DNA of 64,000 bases, taken from assembly GCA_035528375.1 (NCBI GenBank), contig DATKYS010000031.1, positions 31,034-95,033 on the forward strand, given 5' to 3'. Below, in pieces: positions 1-7,910 of the stretch. Made by a program: the position numbers and the translations under genes. Source of the stretch: a bacterium. Its GTDB lineage: Bacteria > RBG-13-66-14. Numbering within the stretch: the first letter of the stretch is position 1; each line of letters begins with the position of its first letter. Below the pieces are notes generated by a model. The model had not been told where the DNA came from and ran no database searches. It saw nothing but the letters and a program-made list of their open reading frames with translations.

Positions 1-1
1 G

Positions 2-829
2 TGGGTGTACGAGACCCACCCCGGCGGCGGCGATTACCAGGACGTCCCCGCCTGGATCGAGCTCTCCCGGGACGGCGAGTGGATCGTCGTCGGTTACTGG
101 GGCGACCAAACCAAGGCCAACCCCGAGGTGCAGATTCTGCGGGATTCCAAGCCCGACGGCCTCTGGTTCGGCTTCTACACGCCGGGGTCCGTCTTCGGGG
201 TGGACATCTCCCCCGGGGGGGAGTACGTGGTCAGCGCCGGCAAGGGGGTGCACGCCAACCAGATGGGCTCGGGCGGGGACATCTTCGCCGGGTACGTGGA
301 CCCCGAGGCCGGCGTAGCGGTCGTCTCCTTCGAGGCTGAGCCTGCGGCGGACGGGGTTCTCGTGCGCTGGTGCGTAGAGGGGGCCGTCGAGGTTGATATT
401 CAGCGGGACGGAGAGCCGCTCTCGGACTCGCCGCTCCCGGCCGCGGGCGCTTATTTGGATCCGGGATTGGCCTCTGGGACCTACGCCTATACTCTGCGCG
501 CCTACGACGACACGGGGGGGTACGTCGAGGCGGGTCCGATCGAGGTGGAGTACGTCCGGGACGGGGATGGGCTTTGGCTCTCGACGCCCTACCCCAACCC
601 GGCGGGCGCGGGGGCGGTTCTCGCCTTCAACCTGCCGGAGGAGGCCCGGGTGACCGTCGCGCTTTACGACGTGGCGGGGCGCCGGGTGGCGACGCCGGTG
701 GACGCGTTCCTGCCGCGGGGTCGTCATTCTTTCGGGTTGGACACGGCCGAGTTACCGCCGGGCGTGTACCTGGTGCGCCTGAGCGCCGACGGTGAAACGG
801 TGACCACACGCCTGGCCGTGGTCCGCTGA
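2..829 (+). CDS. Secreted protein with C-terminal Por/FlgD-type sorting domain (3' part only)
   Basis: The reading frame is open to the window edge, so the start lies upstream. The visible 275 residues begin with propeller-like blades (LSRDGEWIVVGY and ISPGGEYVVSAG resemble PD40/WD-type repeats). A fibronectin-like beta region follows, and the last 85 or so residues match a C-terminal sorting/FlgD-Ig domain: PYPNPAGAG, then VTVALYDVAGRRV, then LPPGVYLVRL, ending TTRLAVVR. Such tails send proteins to the cell surface through type IX-like or related secretion in FCB bacteria. The family is known, but secretion of this protein is inferred. The substrate and function are unknown. Confidence 0.8.
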   Translation, partial: WVYETHPGGGDYQDVPAWIELSRDGEWIVVGYWGDQTKANPEVQILRDSKPDGLWFGFYTPGSVFGVDISPGGEYVVSAGKGVHANQMGSGGDIFAGYVDPEAGVAVVSFEAEPAADGVLVRWCVEGAVEVDIQRDGEPLSDSPLPAAGAYLDPGLASGTYAYTLRAYDDTGGYVEAGPIEVEYVRDGDGLWLSTPYPNPAGAGAVLAFNLPEEARVTVALYDVAGRRVATPVDAFLPRGRHSFGLDTAELPPGVYLVRLSADGETVTTRLAVVR

Positions 830-898
830 GGTCGCCCGGCCTTGGGGCTGACGGCGCCGGGTGTACTCACGATCCTGTGTTGAATAAAAAAGGACTCG

Positions 899-1831
899 AT
901 GGTCGAAGCATTCAACCCGCTCGATCCGGCCGCCGTGGCCGAAATCGGGGACCTCCGCCTCCGGGCGCGCCTGGTGGTGGAGGGCCTGCTGACCGGTCTG
1001 CACCGCTCGCCCCTGCGCGGCGTGGCCCAGGAGTTCGTCGAGCACCGCCCCTACCGGCCCGGTGACGAGCCGCGCCTGGTGGACTGGCGGGTCTGGGCCA
1101 AGACCGACCGGCTGTACGTGAAGAATTTCCGGCAGGAGGCCGATCTGCGCTGCTGGTTGGCGGTGGACACCTCGGCCTCGATGGATTACGCGGGAGGGCG
1201 TTCGCGCGGCGTGACGAAACTGGGCTACGCGGTGAGCCTGGCGGCCGCCCTGGCCTACATCGTCGTCCGTCAGGGGGACGGCCTGGCGCTGGCCGGCTTC
1301 GGCGAGGGGATAGAGCCCTACCTGCCGCCGCGGAGGGGGCCCCTGCAACTCTCCATCGTCCTCTCCGCGCTCGGCGGGCTGAAGACCGGAGGCCGGACGG
1401 ATTTCGCCGCCCTGGCCCGGGAGCTCGCCGCCCGGACCACCCGCCGCGGCCTGTTCGTCATCATCTCGGACCTCTGGGGCGACCCCGAAGCCCTCGGTAC
1501 GTCCCTGGCCGCCCTGGCCGCCCGCAAGCACGAGCTCCTCTGCCTGCACATCCTGGACCCCGACGAGCTGGAGCCCGATTTCAAGGGGGCCCTGCTGCTG
1601 GAGGACGCCGAGGATTCCAGCCGCCTGCCGGTGGATGGTGAGGCGCTCGCCCTGCGCTACCGCCGGCGCGCCCGGGAGCATTTCGAAAAAATCTCCGGTC
1701 GGCTACGCTCGGCGGGCATTGATTACCTCCGCCTGACCACCGACGAGCCCTTCACCGGCCCACTCCGCCGCTTCCTCTCCCGGAGGGCCGACCTCGTGGC
1801 CGCGGTGGGCCGTAGAACCCTGAGACGGTAG
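899..1831 (+). CDS. DUF58 / von Willebrand factor A-like protein
   Basis: This 310-residue protein has the DUF58 signature near residues 45-65 (EHRPYRPGDEPRLVDWRVWAK) and a vWA-like fold after it with a MIDAS-type DTSAS at about residues 89-93. DUF58 proteins are usually encoded beside MoxR AAA+ ATPases and BatA-like membrane proteins and are thought to act in chaperone or metal-insertion-like assembly at the membrane. No moxR lies directly upstream here. The next gene, a BatA-like protein, starts two bases after the stop, so the two are co-translated. AGGA at 891-894 precedes the ATG. The target complex cannot be told from sequence. Confidence 0.9.
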   Translation: MVEAFNPLDPAAVAEIGDLRLRARLVVEGLLTGLHRSPLRGVAQEFVEHRPYRPGDEPRLVDWRVWAKTDRLYVKNFRQEADLRCWLAVDTSASMDYAGGRSRGVTKLGYAVSLAAALAYIVVRQGDGLALAGFGEGIEPYLPPRRGPLQLSIVLSALGGLKTGGRTDFAALARELAARTTRRGLFVIISDLWGDPEALGTSLAALAARKHELLCLHILDPDELEPDFKGALLLEDAEDSSRLPVDGEALALRYRRRAREHFEKISGRLRSAGIDYLRLTTDEPFTGPLRRFLSRRADLVAAVGRRTLRR

Positions 1832-1833
1832 CC

Positions 1834-3717
1834 TTGCTGCAATTTTCCGCCCCCTGGCTGCTCTTCGCCCTGCCGGCGGCGCTCCTGCCGCTCCTGTTGT
1901 ACTGGTGGAAGCGCAGGCAGAGGCATCGGCGCCGCTTCCCCTCCCTACAGCTCGTCCGGCAGACGGCCGCGGAGCAGGCACGTCGTCTGCGGCTCCGGGA
2001 AATCCTGCTGCTGCTGTTGCGCATCCTGGCCCTGGCGTGCCTCGTTCTGGCGGCGGCGGGACCCGTCGTTCGCTCCGAGGGCATCCTGGGCGGCGTCCCC
2101 GAGAGGGTGGTGGTCCTGCTGGACCGCTCGCTCTCCATGACGGCCGTGGACTCGGGCGGGGAGCGGTTCGAGAGGGCCAAGAGCGCCTGCGCGCGGTACC
2201 TCAAGCTGCTGCCCGCCGGGACCCCGGTGGATTTAGTCGCCTTCGACGACCACCCGCGCCCCGCGGCCGAATCCGTGGAGCCTATCGAGGCGCTCGCGGC
2301 CCTGGGCGGCGTCGAGGCGGGGCTGGGGGGCACAGATCTCGCCTCGGCCCTGGAGTTCGCCGCCTCCAGGCTGGGCACCTCCGGGGGTAAAGGCGTCGCG
2401 GCGCTGTTCAGCGATCTCCCCGCCGCCTGCGTCACCGGGCCGCTCGCATTCCCCTACCCCCTCCTCGTCTACCCCGCCGGTATTTCAGCCCGGAACGGAG
2501 GCATCAAGGAGCTCGGAGCCCGGAATCCCCTGCCCCTGGCCGGGGCCGAGCTGGAACTGACCGCCTCGGTCACCGGCCCGCCCCGGGATTACCGGCTGTC
2601 CACCGGCGGCCAGGAGGCGTCGCTGCGGGAATCGGTCGGAGGCCGGTTCGACATGGGTGTCGTACCCGTCGATCCCGGCTGGACGGTCATCCAACTCACC
2701 GCCGAGCCGTCCGACGCCTTCGGGGTGGACGACGTCGCGCGGCTGGCGGTCCTCGTGCATCCGGCGCCGGCCGTCTTCACCCTCGGCGACGCGGGGCTTC
2801 TCGGGACGGCCCTGGACACCGCTCCCGGGCTGGCCGCCGGGACGACCGACGCCGCCGGGGCCGACGTGTTACTCTGGAACGCCCAGCGACCACTGAGCGC
2901 GGAGCAGGAAACGTTGGTGAAGACCCGGCTGGATGGGGGCGCCGGCCTGATGATCGCCGTACCGCCCGAGGACGGGCTCGCCTTCCCCCCCTGGACGGGT
3001 ATCGGGTCGGCGGTCCGCCGGGAGGCGGCGGCGGGGTACAGGCTGGGCCGGATTCCCGAGAACGAGGTCACCCGACCCCTCGCCGGTCCCCTCGGCGAGC
3101 TGACCCGGAGCACGGTCGCCGACCGCATCGCCGCTTGCGCCCTGAGCGACGAGTGGCGGGTTCTCCTCCGCTACTCGGGTGGTGAGCCGGCGCTGGCGTA
3201 CCGGGGATTTTCCACGGGAAGGCTGCTCCTCTGGCTGCTGCCATATCGGCTCCAGGACGGGACCTTCGCCGCCACGGAGGCCTTCCCCTCCCTTTTCAAC
3301 CAGGCGCTCCGGTTCTGCGCTTACGGTGAGGCCGAGTCGGCTGCGTACACCGCAGGGCGGGTCCTGACCGTTCCGACTTCGAGGGGTGGGAGGCTCACGG
3401 CGCCCGACGGCGGGGAGACGATCCTGGACGGGGACGGGCCCTGGAGCGTCGAGCTCGATCGTCTGGGGGTGTGGAGGCTGGAATCGGATGCGGGCGAACA
3501 GATGTTCGCCGTCAACGCCCCGACCGGCGAGGGCGACCTCACCGTTCTGGACCCCGGCGATTACGGGCTGCTCGGCCCCTCGATCGAGGTGCTGATGTCG
3601 GAGCGGCTGACCCCGGAGGCCGTCCCGGTCCCCTTCCCCCTGTGGCGCGTGCTGTTGGCGCTGACCGTCCTATTCCTCCTGGCGGAGCTGGCGCTGGCCG
3701 ACGCCCGTTGGCGTTAG
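1834..3717 (+). CDS. BatA-like membrane protein with vWA domain
   Basis: The 627-residue protein starts at a TTG two bases after the DUF58 gene. It has two N-terminal membrane segments (about residues 8-24 and 52-75) separated by a basic stretch, which is the aerotolerance/BatA N-terminal double-membrane layout. A vWA-like domain with a MIDAS-type LDRSLSM follows at about residue 97. A long extracytoplasmic beta-rich region comes next, and a last membrane helix lies at the C-terminus (VLLALTVLFLLAELALA). Pairing with DUF58 is typical. The role is likely in cell-envelope protein assembly, but the partner ATPase is missing from this locus. Confidence 0.85.
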   Translation: MLQFSAPWLLFALPAALLPLLLYWWKRRQRHRRRFPSLQLVRQTAAEQARRLRLREILLLLLRILALACLVLAAAGPVVRSEGILGGVPERVVVLLDRSLSMTAVDSGGERFERAKSACARYLKLLPAGTPVDLVAFDDHPRPAAESVEPIEALAALGGVEAGLGGTDLASALEFAASRLGTSGGKGVAALFSDLPAACVTGPLAFPYPLLVYPAGISARNGGIKELGARNPLPLAGAELELTASVTGPPRDYRLSTGGQEASLRESVGGRFDMGVVPVDPGWTVIQLTAEPSDAFGVDDVARLAVLVHPAPAVFTLGDAGLLGTALDTAPGLAAGTTDAAGADVLLWNAQRPLSAEQETLVKTRLDGGAGLMIAVPPEDGLAFPPWTGIGSAVRREAAAGYRLGRIPENEVTRPLAGPLGELTRSTVADRIAACALSDEWRVLLRYSGGEPALAYRGFSTGRLLLWLLPYRLQDGTFAATEAFPSLFNQALRFCAYGEAESAAYTAGRVLTVPTSRGGRLTAPDGGETILDGDGPWSVELDRLGVWRLESDAGEQMFAVNAPTGEGDLTVLDPGDYGLLGPSIEVLMSERLTPEAVPVPFPLWRVLLALTVLFLLAELALADARWR

Positions 3718-3737
3718 AGGGTGGAGGTCGGGATTTG

Positions 3738-3797
3738 CCGGGGGCATTACTTCGCTTCGCTTCGTTTTACCGGGGGCTTTACTTCCTTCGTTTCCGC
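3738..3797. repeat. Imperfect 32-bp direct repeat in the gap before the kinase operon
   Basis: Two copies begin CCGGGGGC(A/T)TTACTTC at 3738 and 3770, each followed by TTCG-rich sequence. A related stretch (GTTACTTCGTTTCC, then ACTTTTACTCCCCC) lies at about 23884-23917, ahead of another gene. The sequence has no coding potential, and its function is unknown. Confidence 0.5.
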
Positions 3798-3831
3798 GGA
3801 TAACGTGGTGCGGCCTCACCATCGCGGGTTG

Positions 3832-3840
3832 TGGTATTAT
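3832..3840 (+). promoter_or_regulatory. Extended -10 promoter for the kinase-GH57-deacetylase operon
   Basis: TGG followed by TATTAT (3835-3840) fits an extended -10. No good -35 is visible 17 bases upstream. Transcription would begin near 3847, giving a short leader before the ATG at 3876. Confidence 0.5.
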
Positions 3841-3875
3841 TCGGTTCTGATTCTAAACTGCGCCCGTTTAACTAC

Positions 3876-6800
3876 ATGCGGACAAAACTCTTCAAGTTCA
3901 GTTGGATCGTCCTCTCGCTGCTTCTGGTCGCGCTGACCACCCTGACCCTGTTGTTCGATATTGGGGCCGGGAGGGAGGCGGTGCAGAATTTCGCCGTGGA
4001 GCAGGAGGATCTCCTGCACTCGGCGGTGTACGGCATCACCGAGGCCTTCAACGACCTTTCCAATTCCATCTCGATTCTGGCCCACCCCGAGGTCGCGCGG
4101 GGAACGGCCGAGCTCCGAGCGGCCATGGCGGCCGTTTATGAGCATTCCCAGTTGCGCGGCTCCAAGAGCTTCCTCCACATCGCCTTCTACGACGAGGCCG
4201 GCGGCGCCGTCATCGTCTACCCGCCCGGTTCTTCCGCACCGTCCGTCCCGGCGGATAAACAACCCACAGAGGCAAGGGGTTTAAACCCCTTGTCTCCCGA
4301 CGGGGTGAGCGTGTCCGAGCCCTGCCTCACCGACGAGGGCTGCTTCGTAACCGTGAGCATCCCGGTGCGCAGCGGGGCCGTTCAGGGTCGAATCGTAGGC
4401 TATCTGGACCTCTCCCGCGCCTTCTCCGCGGGGCGGAACGATGGCGGTTACCTCTCCGGGGTCATCCACTCGGGCGCGACCTGTTACGTCCTCAACGGAT
4501 CGGGCATGATCCTCCAGGGTCTCGACCACTCGCCCGGCTGGAAAGGTGCGGCCTACGGCGCGACCTACGGCGCTTTGGCTCAGCCCGCCGGAGAGGCGGG
4601 CCCCGCGCAGGCGTCCGGGAGGCGCGGCCTACGGAGTTTGAGCAGCGTAGCGGAAGCGGAGGATCCGCGGTCGGCGCTCGCTTCCATCTTCGTAACCAAC
4701 GGCTACGGCGGTCCCGTCCGGCTGACCCTGGCCGACACGCACCGCGAGGCGGTGGGCGTCCTGCGCCCCTTCGAGCTCGGTGGGCACCGCTTTGAGCTCC
4801 TGAGCCTCAAAGACTCCGAAGGGGTTATCGCGCCGGCGAAGAACGCCCAGAGGCGGTACTTTTTCACGTTCGTAGGATTCTTCCTCCTCTTGGTGGCGGG
4901 CGGCGTCATCTACTGGCGCCACAATCTGATCCGCCTGAAAAAAGAGCGGGAGGAGGGTGATCGCGAGGCGCGGGAACTCGAAATGGTCGGCATAACGAGC
5001 ATAAGGGAGATAAGCCAGTCCCTCACCCGGGAACTCGAGCTGTCGCAGCTCCTGGACCTCCTTTGCGGGAAGATCTCCGAGGCTCTCGGGCTGGCCGGTC
5101 TGCAGGTTCTCGCGCCGGTGGAACGGCGCGCCGAAGGGCGGGAAGTGTCGTACCGCCTGCTGGCGAACCACTTCTCGGACGAGCTCAAGCGGGCTTTGAA
5201 CCGGCGGAAAGGCGGGGGCGTCGAGTCCCGCGGCAACCCCCTCTTCACTGCCGAATCGCTCCCGCGGGTGATGGACGACATTGTGGAGCGGATGAAGACG
5301 ACGGGGTGTTCTCTGCGTATGGGTCACGAAACCCGGGAGGCAGGGGAGAACGGGGGGGGTGCACAGATCCTCGGTGAACTCAAACTCCTGTGGGACGATG
5401 CCCTCAAGTCGGCCCGGGGGGTCGGGATAGCGGAGCTCATCGTCTCCCCCTTGGTGTCGAAGGACCACTTCGAGGGGGTGGCGGTGTTCCTGCCGTCCAG
5501 GGGAGGGATTCCCCTGGAGCTCTACGAGACCTTCGCCGCGAACCTTGCCCAGGCAATACAGGGCGCGCGCGACATCGAGCACCAGAAGAAAACGCTCGAG
5601 GAGCTGGACCAGGCGTATGGTCGGTTGAGGGCCTTCTCGCGCATCGGCGCCGAGATCATCCTCCAGAAGAATTTTTACAAGATAGGGCAGACGATTGTGG
5701 ACGCTATCACCACTTACTCGACATTCTCGCGGGCGGTTCTGTCCCTCGTCGAGGGGGAGGGGATGAGGAGGGTGGCGTTCTCGAAGCTGACGCAGGAGGA
5801 AATCGCCGAGCTTCTGGACAGGCGGCCGTTCAGCCTGGAGGACCTGGAGAGGATTAAGGCGAACGCCAATAAAATCAGCCGCTCGTACTACCTGCCCGCG
5901 GCGCTGGTCCGGGGGACCATCGGAGAGCAGGGGCTGGCCTCGATGCGCGCTCGGGAGGAGTTCATAGACTGGGACCCCAACGACTTCTTCTTCGTGCCTC
6001 TCGAAGGGCCCACGGGGATGTTGGGGGTCATATCGTTGGACGACCCCCGGGACGGGCTCGCGCCCACCGAGGCGACGATACAGCCGCTGGAATCCTTCGC
6101 CCACCTGGCGGCCCAGGCGATTACCACGTCAAAGCTGCGTTGGGAATTGGAGCGCTCGCAGAACGATTACCGCAACCTCTTCCGCGACGCCACCGACGCG
6201 CTCTTCGTCCTCGACGAGGAGCTGGAGGTCATGACCTTCAACCGCCAGTTCTCCACCCTGGTCGGCGAGCCGGGGGGGGACTTCGCCGGGACGAGCTTTC
6301 TGGACCTCGTGATGCCCGACTGGCGGGCCGCGGTGACGCGCGCCTTTGAAAGGGTGAGGTCGGGCCTGGGGCGTCAGGAGCTGGAGTTCCACCTGCAATC
6401 GCGCTCCAGACCATCGCGCATCGTCGCCATGAGCGTCGAGGCCAAGGCCTTCCCCCGCCACATGACCGGCGAGGAGCTGGGGTTTTCATCCATCCACGAC
6501 GGGGGCAACGGTGATCTGCGGGAGGTGATGGACCCCAAGACGGACCTCGACCTGGCGGTGGACGGGGGGTACATCCGCTACCAGGGGTCTCTCCGCGACA
6601 TCACCTCCGCGAAGGAGGCCGAGCGTGAGCTCCTGCGGCGACAGGAGCAGCTGAAAATCATCAACACCCTCGGACGGCTGGCGCTGTCCTCCTTCGATTT
6701 GGAACCCCTGTTCCGTAAAACCGTGAACGCCATCCACCAGTCCCTGGGTTACGACAACGTCGCCCTCTTCATACTGGACGCCGAGGCGGGCGATCTCGTC

Positions 6801-7910
6801 CTGGAGGCCCAATCGGGCATCTTCGACGTGCTGGTCGGTCGGGGTTACCGGGCCCCCGCCACCGAAGGCGTCGTGGGGTGGACGGCACGGTCCGGCGTCA
6901 CCCGCTACGTCCCCGACACCTCGAAGGATCCCCACTACATCATGCCCGCCGGCATTTTCGAAATCGGGGCGGAGCTCGCGATCCCCCTCCTCGTCGAGGG
7001 GGAGGTCAAGGGGGTGCTCGACCTCGAAACGACGCAAACCGAAGCCTTCGATCCGGCGGATATCTCGGCCCTGGAGACGGTCGCCGATCAGCTCTCCCAG
7101 GCGATACACAACATCAACCTCTACCAGGAGCTGCGCGAGCGCGCCCTGGCACTCGCCCTGGCCAACGAGGAGCTCCTGAAGGTAGACAAGATGAAGTCAG
7201 ACTTCGTCTCCATGGTTTCCCACGAGCTCAACACCCCGGTCACCGTCATCAAAGGCTACGCCCAGCTCATGGCCGGTCGCGTCATCGGCGAGATCAACGA
7301 GAAGCAGCAGGACATCCTGGAAACCATCATCGAAAAATCCGACCACCTGAGCCACCTCATCATCGAGCTCCTGGACCTCTTGAAAATCGAAACCGGTCAG
7401 TACACCCCGGAGCTCATAACCGCCAACCTGACCAAAATGTTGGAGGAGTTCTTCGTAGAGCAATCGGCGTACCTCGCCACCCCGCGGATGAGCCTGGTCC
7501 TCGAGCTCCCCAAACAGCCCATCATCGCCGATGTTGACCTTCCCAAAATACGGACCGTCTTCACCCATCTTCTCTCGAACGCCAACAAGTTCACCATCGG
7601 CGAGGGCACGGTGACCGTCTCCTGCGTCGAGACCGTGGACCACTACCGCTTCACGATCGCCGACACCGGCATCGGCATCCCCGAGATCGAGTTCGAGCGC
7701 ATCTTCGAGCGTCTTTACCAGGTTGATTCGACGCTCACCCGCCACTACGGCGGAACGGGCCTTGGCCTCGCGGTGACCCGCGCCATCATCGAACGCCACC
7801 ACGGCCGCATCTGGGTCGAGTCGGAGCTCGGCGAGGGCAGCCGCTTCATCTTCACCCTGCCCAAGAGCCCCGGCGAAAGACCTCCGGAGCCCCCCGGCGG
7901 TTCCGTCTGA
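3876..7910 (+). CDS. Membrane-bound hybrid-sensing histidine kinase (multi-GAF, PAS)
   Basis: The protein has 1344 residues. ATG 3876 is chosen because it directly precedes a basic residue cluster and a membrane helix (about 9-28); GTG 3831 would add 15 unlikely residues and overlaps the promoter. Order: TM1, extracytoplasmic sensor region (30-325), TM2 (328-348), linker helix, two GAF-like regions (about 385-560 and 590-750), a PAS domain (about 763-910, interrupted by a variable loop), a third GAF (about 924-1075), then HisKA with phospho-acceptor His1116 in SHELNTP. The HATPase_c follows with N-box NANKF, G1 DTGIGIP and G2 GGTGLGL. There is no receiver domain, and no response regulator is encoded next to it. 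Two palindromic repeats are embedded in frame in the sensor region. The stop overlaps the GH57 start. Confidence 0.93.
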   Translation: MRTKLFKFSWIVLSLLLVALTTLTLLFDIGAGREAVQNFAVEQEDLLHSAVYGITEAFNDLSNSISILAHPEVARGTAELRAAMAAVYEHSQLRGSKSFLHIAFYDEAGGAVIVYPPGSSAPSVPADKQPTEARGLNPLSPDGVSVSEPCLTDEGCFVTVSIPVRSGAVQGRIVGYLDLSRAFSAGRNDGGYLSGVIHSGATCYVLNGSGMILQGLDHSPGWKGAAYGATYGALAQPAGEAGPAQASGRRGLRSLSSVAEAEDPRSALASIFVTNGYGGPVRLTLADTHREAVGVLRPFELGGHRFELLSLKDSEGVIAPAKNAQRRYFFTFVGFFLLLVAGGVIYWRHNLIRLKKEREEGDREARELEMVGITSIREISQSLTRELELSQLLDLLCGKISEALGLAGLQVLAPVERRAEGREVSYRLLANHFSDELKRALNRRKGGGVESRGNPLFTAESLPRVMDDIVERMKTTGCSLRMGHETREAGENGGGAQILGELKLLWDDALKSARGVGIAELIVSPLVSKDHFEGVAVFLPSRGGIPLELYETFAANLAQAIQGARDIEHQKKTLEELDQAYGRLRAFSRIGAEIILQKNFYKIGQTIVDAITTYSTFSRAVLSLVEGEGMRRVAFSKLTQEEIAELLDRRPFSLEDLERIKANANKISRSYYLPAALVRGTIGEQGLASMRAREEFIDWDPNDFFFVPLEGPTGMLGVISLDDPRDGLAPTEATIQPLESFAHLAAQAITTSKLRWELERSQNDYRNLFRDATDALFVLDEELEVMTFNRQFSTLVGEPGGDFAGTSFLDLVMPDWRAAVTRAFERVRSGLGRQELEFHLQSRSRPSRIVAMSVEAKAFPRHMTGEELGFSSIHDGGNGDLREVMDPKTDLDLAVDGGYIRYQGSLRDITSAKEAERELLRRQEQLKIINTLGRLALSSFDLEPLFRKTVNAIHQSLGYDNVALFILDAEAGDLVLEAQSGIFDVLVGRGYRAPATEGVVGWTARSGVTRYVPDTSKDPHYIMPAGIFEIGAELAIPLLVEGEVKGVLDLETTQTEAFDPADISALETVADQLSQAIHNINLYQELRERALALALANEELLKVDKMKSDFVSMVSHELNTPVTVIKGYAQLMAGRVIGEINEKQQDILETIIEKSDHLSHLIIELLDLLKIETGQYTPELITANLTKMLEEFFVEQSAYLATPRMSLVLELPKQPIIADVDLPKIRTVFTHLLSNANKFTIGEGTVTVSCVETVDHYRFTIADTGIGIPEIEFERIFERLYQVDSTLTRHYGGTGLGLAVTRAIIERHHGRIWVESELGEGSRFIFTLPKSPGERPPEPPGGSV
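4265..4298. repeat. In-frame palindromic repeat inside the kinase sensor domain
   Basis: The perfect palindrome AAGGGGTTTAAACCCCTT (4274-4291), flanked by GAGGC and GTCTCC, lies in coding sequence and is translated as part of the periplasmic loop. The same flank-plus-arm design recurs between genes at 56038-56098, and a shorter cousin (GGGGCTTAAGCCCC) lies at 7953-7966. Confidence 0.7.
4545..4672. repeat. Second in-frame repeat-like insert in the kinase
   Basis: The stretch has GCGGCCTACGG near both edges (4549 and 4624) and a central hairpin GCCCGCC (4583-4589) / GGCGGGC (4595-4601). It encodes a low-complexity Ala/Gly/Ser/Arg segment unlike the flanking sensor sequence. It looks like a mobile repeat absorbed into the reading frame. 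Confidence 0.5.
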
